Shown here: positions 60,229 through 64,000 of the stretch, in pieces
Numbering within the stretch: the stretch's first letter is position 1
How the letters are laid out: every line of letters begins with the position of its first letter
Position numbers and translations under genes: made by a program
The notes under the pieces: model-generated
What the model was told of the DNA's origin: nothing
Seen by the model: the letters and a program-made list of their open reading frames with translations, nothing else
The model's database searches: none
Assembly (NCBI RefSeq): GCF_023283895.1
Contig: NZ_JAKILB010000002.1
Coordinates: forward strand, 372,001-436,000
Length of the DNA: 64,000 bases
Reading direction: 5' to 3'
Source of the DNA: Shewanella pneumatophori
GTDB taxonomy: Bacteria; Pseudomonadota; Gammaproteobacteria; Enterobacterales; Shewanellaceae

Positions 60229-61593
60229 TTACTTATTAATCACTAATTGACCCTTTACCCATACCTTACAGATGTTTTGACGGTTATTGAGGGTAATGAT
60301 CTTCTCTAGTTTATCTTTGGCGCTGTCCATCTCATCAATAATAAAGATATTACTATCGCTAACTGCGGTATCAACCACTAAGGCATCAAACTCAAACCCT
60401 GGTTGGAACAAACCCACTTTGGCATCGATTGCCTGCCCGCCGCCAACAGTCGCCATCCAGTAAGACTCTAAGAACGAAATGCGACTACCACTTTCACCGC
60501 GAGTATCGGCAGGTAAGTAAGTAGAAGTACCATCTTCTCGCACGCGAGAGTGATTAACAGCATCTAAGCATGTATGGAAGATTGATGGGATTGGCGCGCC
60601 AGCTAAGTCGCTACCTAAACCACATTTTAACCCGTTATCTAAAATTTCACGGCTTTGCATCGCAGCATTGGCAAAGTACATGTTTGATAACGGACAATGG
60701 GCAATGCTGGCGCCGGTTTCTTTAATAATGGCGTGATCAGCAGGAGTTAAAAATATCGAGTGCGCAAGGATGGTTCTATTGGTCATTAGGCCAAAGTCAC
60801 GATAGATCTCGGCGTCGGTTTTGCCATACATCTGTTGACTATAATCTCTTGCCCAGTCACTTTCAGAGCAGTGGGTTTGCACATGGCATTGATATTTTTG
60901 TGCAAGCTCGCCTAAGCCTTGTAGCATTTCGCTAGTGCAGCTTGGTACAAAGCGTGGAGTTAATACGGGTGACACCAACTGTTGTTCGTTACCCTCAAGG
61001 CCAATCACTTCTTGCACGAATTGCTCCGTTTCTTTGAGCGCGTCGGCGGTTGAATGTTCAATATAGAAAGGTGGGCACTGGCTTGCTTCATCCATATTCA
61101 CTTTACCGACAAAGCCACGTTGACCTTGCTTTAAACATTCGCGAGCCAGCTCAACAGAGCTGTCTTTATGGATAGTGGCAAAGTACACCGCGCTGGTGGT
61201 GCCGTTAGCAAGCAGTGACTTCACCAAGCTTGGGTATATTTGCTTAGTAAAGTCCATGTCAGCAAACTTGGCTTCTAATGGGAAAGTGTAATCTTGTAGC
61301 CAATCGTAAAGGGGTAAATCTAAGCCTTTACCTGCTTGTGGAAATTGCGGCGCATGCACGTGTAAATCAACCATGCCCGGCATTAAGTACTGGCTTGAGC
61401 TGAGTTCGATAAGCTGATTTTTACTTGAAAAAAAGCTGACTTGAGTATGAAAGTCAGCGTCCGCTTCAGTCATTACCGATACGATTGTGCCGTTATTATC
61501 AACCTGAATTAATGCTTGTTGCGCGTACTCAAAATCACCTTTGATTGGGCAATGAAAATACTGGCCTAGAACCGCAAATTTAATCTCAGACAT
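60229..61593 (-). CDS. guaD: Guanine deaminase
   Basis: A 454-residue cytoplasmic zinc amidohydrolase that turns guanine into xanthine. Metal ligands and active-site motifs: VDLHVHAPQFPQAG (about 72-85), QTHCSES (about 240), AHSIFL (about 278), and GSDLAG (Asp, about 331). AGKGLDLPLYDWLQDYTFP is diagnostic for GuaD relative to other amidohydrolases. Length equals that of E. coli GuaD (439) within family variation. With the purine permease at 53714 it gives a salvage/catabolic route for purines. Confidence 0.95.
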   Translation of the reverse strand: MSEIKFAVLGQYFHCPIKGDFEYAQQALIQVDNNGTIVSVMTEADADFHTQVSFFSSKNQLIELSSSQYLMPGMVDLHVHAPQFPQAGKGLDLPLYDWLQDYTFPLEAKFADMDFTKQIYPSLVKSLLANGTTSAVYFATIHKDSSVELARECLKQGQRGFVGKVNMDEASQCPPFYIEHSTADALKETEQFVQEVIGLEGNEQQLVSPVLTPRFVPSCTSEMLQGLGELAQKYQCHVQTHCSESDWARDYSQQMYGKTDAEIYRDFGLMTNRTILAHSIFLTPADHAIIKETGASIAHCPLSNMYFANAAMQSREILDNGLKCGLGSDLAGAPIPSIFHTCLDAVNHSRVREDGTSTYLPADTRGESGSRISFLESYWMATVGGGQAIDAKVGLFQPGFEFDALVVDTAVSDSNIFIIDEMDSAKDKLEKIITLNNRQNICKVWVKGQLVINK

Positions 61594-61750
61594 CTTTGTG
61601 TATCCATCTTTTTTATGTAGGGAGCATTATTGGCGGGAGTATTACATGAGCACTTTGAAAATGAAGCAAATAAACTATGAATTGTGAACTAGCTAATAGA
61701 CTAAATAAGTTATTGCTGAATTTAGCAACTCAATTTTTACATTCAATCAG
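61594..61750. other. Upstream region of guaD
   Basis: About 160 AT-rich bases before a tandem repeat array; expected to contain the guaD promoter. No other signal recognised. Confidence 0.4.
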
Positions 61751-61811
61751 CTGATCCAAGCTCTGATCCAAACACTGATTCAAAGTTAGATTCAAAGTTA
61801 GATTCAAAGTA
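61751..61811. repeat. Five-unit tandem repeat, 12-13 bp
   Basis: Units CTGATCCAAGCT, CTGATCCAAACA, CTGATTCAAAGTT, AGATTCAAAGTT and AGATTCAAAGTA follow each other without gaps; the last two are nearly identical and the first ones are drifted. It lies in the divergent region between guaD and the small gene at 61962. May be a variable-number repeat or clustered binding site. Confidence 0.7.
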
Positions 61812-61961
61812 CGTATACAATCAGTAAATGTTAGCTTGGATTTTTGTAATGCCAATCAATAAGACAGGCTGTTAATTTTTGGCTATGATCTGTAAAGTAC
61901 GCCCCATAAAATGCATGGCCAATGGTTAGGCGTTGCAGATAAGGCAATAAGAGATTTAAAA

Positions 61962-62210
61962 ATGAATAACGATCAAAACGTAATCGATAACCTAGATGAT
62001 TTAAGACGCTTTTTAGTGTCGGTTGAAACGGGTGGTTTGGGCCTTCAAGGTGTTGAAGGCGTTGGTATGGCAACCAATAATGCAGATGGTCGCCACTTTA
62101 TTGCGGTTTTTGATGCTAATCATAAGCTTTTACATGCTCGTTGGATCACTGATGAAGTGTTCGCCACAGGTAAAGAGATGGTGCGCGACGGCGTAATGGG
62201 TAAGCATTAA
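61962..62210 (+). CDS. Small conserved soluble protein, function unknown
   Basis: An 82-residue acidic cytoplasmic protein, start at 61962 with AAGAGA upstream; the frame is open 17 codons further. The pattern DDLRRFLVSVETGG, GRHFIAVFDANHKLLHARWI, VFATGKEMV suggests a small alpha/beta fold. No family recognised with confidence. It has a strong terminator. Confidence 0.7.
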   Translation: MNNDQNVIDNLDDLRRFLVSVETGGLGLQGVEGVGMATNNADGRHFIAVFDANHKLLHARWITDEVFATGKEMVRDGVMGKH

Positions 62211-62237
62211 GCTGATTGCCACAAGTAAAACTCGAAT

Positions 62238-62273
62238 AAAAAAGCCCAAGGCCAATAGCCTTGGGCTTTTTTT
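62238..62273 (+). terminator. Rho-independent terminator
   Basis: 15-bp stem AAAAAAGCCCAAGGC / GCCTTGGGCTTTTTT followed by T, after the gene ending at 62210. Confidence 0.95.
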
Positions 62274-62457
62274 ATTGTGTTTTAGCGCTTGCTTAAATCA
62301 CAAACTCTAACCATGGTTGCAGCCTTTATTGCTTTGTTAGATTACACTTGCGCAGTATTTTATCTAATACCGATTGGTATGAGCTTGGTGGATAAAAACT
62401 TCCCTACAATAGTGTTTTCAACAATATGTTGTTAACCCAATACAATAGGTTATTGCA

Positions 62458-62943
62458 ATGCAAACCGCTGAATACTTTATTGAACACCTTGAATTAGAAC
62501 AACATGTTGAAGGTGGTTATTTCCGTTCTTCTTATCGTTCAGATCAAAGCTTTGACGACACTCGTGCGTTATGGACTAGCATTTACTTCTTATTGCGTAC
62601 AGGTGAAGTGTCTAACTTTCATCGCTTAACTGCTGATGAAATGTGGTATTTCCACGCAGGTGAGTCATTGACGATTTATATGATTGATGAGCAAGGCGTG
62701 CTAACCACTGCGCAGCTTGGCCTTGATTTAGCTGCAGGTGAGCGACCACAATTCTTAGTGCCTAAGGGCTGCATTTTTGGCTCTGCCATGAACAAGCCGG
62801 GCTTTTCTTTAGTGGGCTGTATGGTGTCGCCAGGTTTTACTTTTGATGATTTTGAGCTGTTTAGCCAAGAGACATTGTTAACAGATTATCCGCAGCATGA
62901 AGAAGTGATTAAGCGTTTAAGTCGCTGTGGTGTTGGTAGCTAA
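62458..62943 (+). CDS. Cupin-domain protein, DUF985 (Cupin_5) family
   Basis: A 161-residue cytoplasmic protein with the DUF985 signature: HVEGGYFRSSYRSD (about 16-29), SIYFLL, VSNFHRL...DEMWYFHAGESL (about 53-70) and VPKGCIFGSAM. His and Glu in these motifs would bind a metal in the cupin barrel. Family members are sometimes annotated as sugar epimerase-like, but the function is not settled. Single gene with terminator. Confidence 0.92.
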   Translation: MQTAEYFIEHLELEQHVEGGYFRSSYRSDQSFDDTRALWTSIYFLLRTGEVSNFHRLTADEMWYFHAGESLTIYMIDEQGVLTTAQLGLDLAAGERPQFLVPKGCIFGSAMNKPGFSLVGCMVSPGFTFDDFELFSQETLLTDYPQHEEVIKRLSRCGVGS

Positions 62944-62964
62944 GGTTAAGGCTACTTAATAACG

Positions 62965-62990
62965 AAAAAGCCAGCTTACGCTGGCTTTTA
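62965..62990. terminator. Bidirectional terminator
   Basis: 10-bp stem AAAAGCCAGC / GCTGGCTTTT with a 4-base loop between the cupin gene and the convergent acetyltransferase gene. Confidence 0.92.
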
Positions 62991-63011
62991 TCTTTAGGTA
63001 AATACCTAAGC

Positions 63012-63518
63012 TTAGCCGTAAAAGCCAGGATGATAAGTCACTTGGCCGCAGTCTGTATTATCAGTAAGTCTTTTCACTAAAAAGTACTCTGCTGGGACAT
63101 CTGCCAAGGTTAGCTTGGAGTCAACATTAAAGCCAAAACGGCCATAGTATTCAGGCTCGCCAAGGAGTACCACACCATCAGCATTTTGTTCTAGCATCAT
63201 TGCCATGGCTTGATTGATAAGCTGTTTGCCTATGCCCTCATTTTGGCGAGTAGGCTTGACCGAAACAGGACCAAGACCAAACCAGTTTGATTGTTCACCG
63301 TTAATCATCACTGGAGATAAGGCAATGTGGCCAATAATGCCAGATTCATCTTCAGCGACTAAAGACAGGCTTAGCGCTTGTTGATTACGCAAGCGCTCAA
63401 CAATTAAGTGCTCAGTAGGCTTAGCACCTGGCTCATGATGCGGGTGGTTTTCGAAGGCTTGGTAAGTGAGCGTTGCGATACTGTCTATATCGTTACTTGT
63501 TTCTGTTCTAATCTTCAT
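63012..63518 (-). CDS. GNAT-family N-acetyltransferase (YhbS-like)
   Basis: A 168-residue cytoplasmic acetyltransferase. IGHIALSPVMI (about 60), WFGLGPVSVKPTRQNEGIGK (about 77-96, acetyl-CoA binding RQxxGIG motif) and VVLLGEPEYYGRFGF (about 113-127) match YhbS-type enzymes. The substrate is unknown. ATG at 63518 begins the family start MKIRTETSND; the open frame upstream (to 63608) adds a non-family extension. Confidence 0.9.
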   Translation of the reverse strand: MKIRTETSNDIDSIATLTYQAFENHPHHEPGAKPTEHLIVERLRNQQALSLSLVAEDESGIIGHIALSPVMINGEQSNWFGLGPVSVKPTRQNEGIGKQLINQAMAMMLEQNADGVVLLGEPEYYGRFGFNVDSKLTLADVPAEYFLVKRLTDNTDCGQVTYHPGFYG

Positions 63519-63626
63519 CGTGTGTTCAGCTTTGTTTAAATATAAATACTTGGTAAGCATAGTGACCAAGGAATTGATTGTGGATCTCACAATCGCATCA
63601 GCGAGCAAAGCAATAATTTTAAAGCA

Positions 63627-63650
63627 TAACGCCAGTAAAGACTGGCGTTA
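63627..63650 (-). terminator. Stem-loop after the glutathione transferase gene
   Basis: Perfect 10-bp stem TAACGCCAGT / ACTGGCGTTA with a 4-base loop lies 28 bases past the stop of the leftward gene ending at 63678; its T tail is weak. Confidence 0.5.
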
Positions 63651-63677
63651 TCTTATACTAAATGTCTAGGCTTGGTT

Positions 63678-64000
63678 TTAAGGCTTTTTGTTGAGCACGG
63701 CATCAATATCAGCAGCGCTATGGCGCTCGGTAAGTTGCTCCCATTCTTCGCCCCATGAGCGATTGACGATACGCCCACGTTGCACGCCTTCACGTTGTTC
63801 AATTTGTTTTGCCCAGCGCTGTAGATGTTTGTAGCTTGCTACATCCAAAAACTCGGCAGCGCTGTACAAGTTTCCTAATACTAAGCTGCCGTACCAAGGC
63901 CAGATGGCGATATCGGCAATGCTGTATTCGTCGCCAGCAATATACTGGTTGTTTGCGAGTTGCTTGTCGAGCACATCGAGTTGACGCTTAGCTTCCATGC
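63678..64000 (-). CDS. yghU: Glutathione S-transferase family protein, YghU-like (C-terminal part; cut by window end)
   Basis: The last 107 codons of a leftward gene. QLANNQYIAGDEYSIADIAIWPW is the GST C-terminal all-helical domain with N-capping Asp, and the end (REGVQRGRIVNRSWGEEWEQLTERHSAADID, in parts) resembles YghU, a glutathione-dependent disulfide-bond oxidoreductase. The N-terminal thioredoxin-like domain lies beyond the window, so subtype assignment is tentative. The Met at 63998 is internal, not a start. Confidence 0.8.
   Translation of the reverse strand, partial: MEAKRQLDVLDKQLANNQYIAGDEYSIADIAIWPWYGSLVLGNLYSAAEFLDVASYKHLQRWAKQIEQREGVQRGRIVNRSWGEEWEQLTERHSAADIDAVLNKKP

Noticed and set aside
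61751..61811. Possible CRISPR-like array
   Set aside because: Units are 12-13 bp, directly adjacent with no spacers, and there are no cas genes.
1..64000. tRNA, rRNA, insertion sequences or prophage genes
   Set aside because: No tRNA-like cloverleaf, rRNA stretch, transposase, integrase or phage structural gene was recognised in either strand.

Overview
This window looks like a chromosomal segment of a marine or aquatic gammaproteobacterium of the Shewanella type. The evidence is the mix of families: a TorA/TorC-like N-oxide respiration pair, an OsmC-YcaO fusion, small families typical of Shewanella and its relatives (DUF3083-, DUF3081-, DUF3297- and RRF_GI-like), NhaD and GltS transporters, a DASH cryptochrome beside an iron-sulfur photolyase, and secreted chitin-binding enzymes. 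Base composition is moderate, with some clearly AT-richer genes. I see no rRNA, tRNA, CRISPR array, prophage or intact insertion sequence.

Layout. 1-13 kb is an accessory, partly secreted zone: the N-terminal part of a chitinase-like protein (cut by the window start), a tyrosine phosphatase, three small cytoplasmic proteins resembling immunity-type families, a glycine-zipper protein, a chitin-binding subtilisin, a nuclease-like lipoprotein, an Imm11-like protein and a metalloprotease-like lipoprotein. 13-23 kb holds a dCMP deaminase, a PepT-like peptidase, a divergent torA/torC-like pair, an AT-rich membrane protein, NhaD and an unusual NRAMP-fold transporter. The tor pair and the AT-rich gene lie between two identical 18-bp palindromic terminators, which suggests insertion as a block. 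23-33 kb has acetyltransferases, a Bax-like glucosaminidase, a YdjM-like membrane hydrolase, a large unrecognised protein with a two-helix membrane tail, a chemoreceptor and a DUF3083 protein. 33-38 kb has PagL, a MITE-like element, a diguanylate cyclase, an RRF_GI protein, a LysR remnant and an ankyrin protein.

39-43 kb is a tight light-response/DNA-repair operon: DASH cryptochrome, a 55-residue DUF2256 zinc protein, an FeS bacterial cryptochrome/photolyase and a flavin reductase-like protein. 43-50 kb has OsmC-YcaO, gloA-nemA (electrophile detoxification), a DMT transporter, GltS and Spo0M. At 51-53.2 kb is the most unusual gene: a predicted PD-(D/E)XK nuclease domain fused to a metallo-beta-lactamase/beta-CASP nuclease, AT-richer than its neighbours and a candidate single-gene defence or nucleic-acid processing protein.

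53-64 kb carries a purine permease and guanine deaminase (purine salvage) enclosing a two-component system and a Fur-boxed TonB receptor/PepSY pair, then small conserved proteins, a cupin, an acetyltransferase and the end of a YghU-like glutathione transferase cut by the window end. Most convergent gene pairs are separated by clear stem-loop terminators, listed individually.
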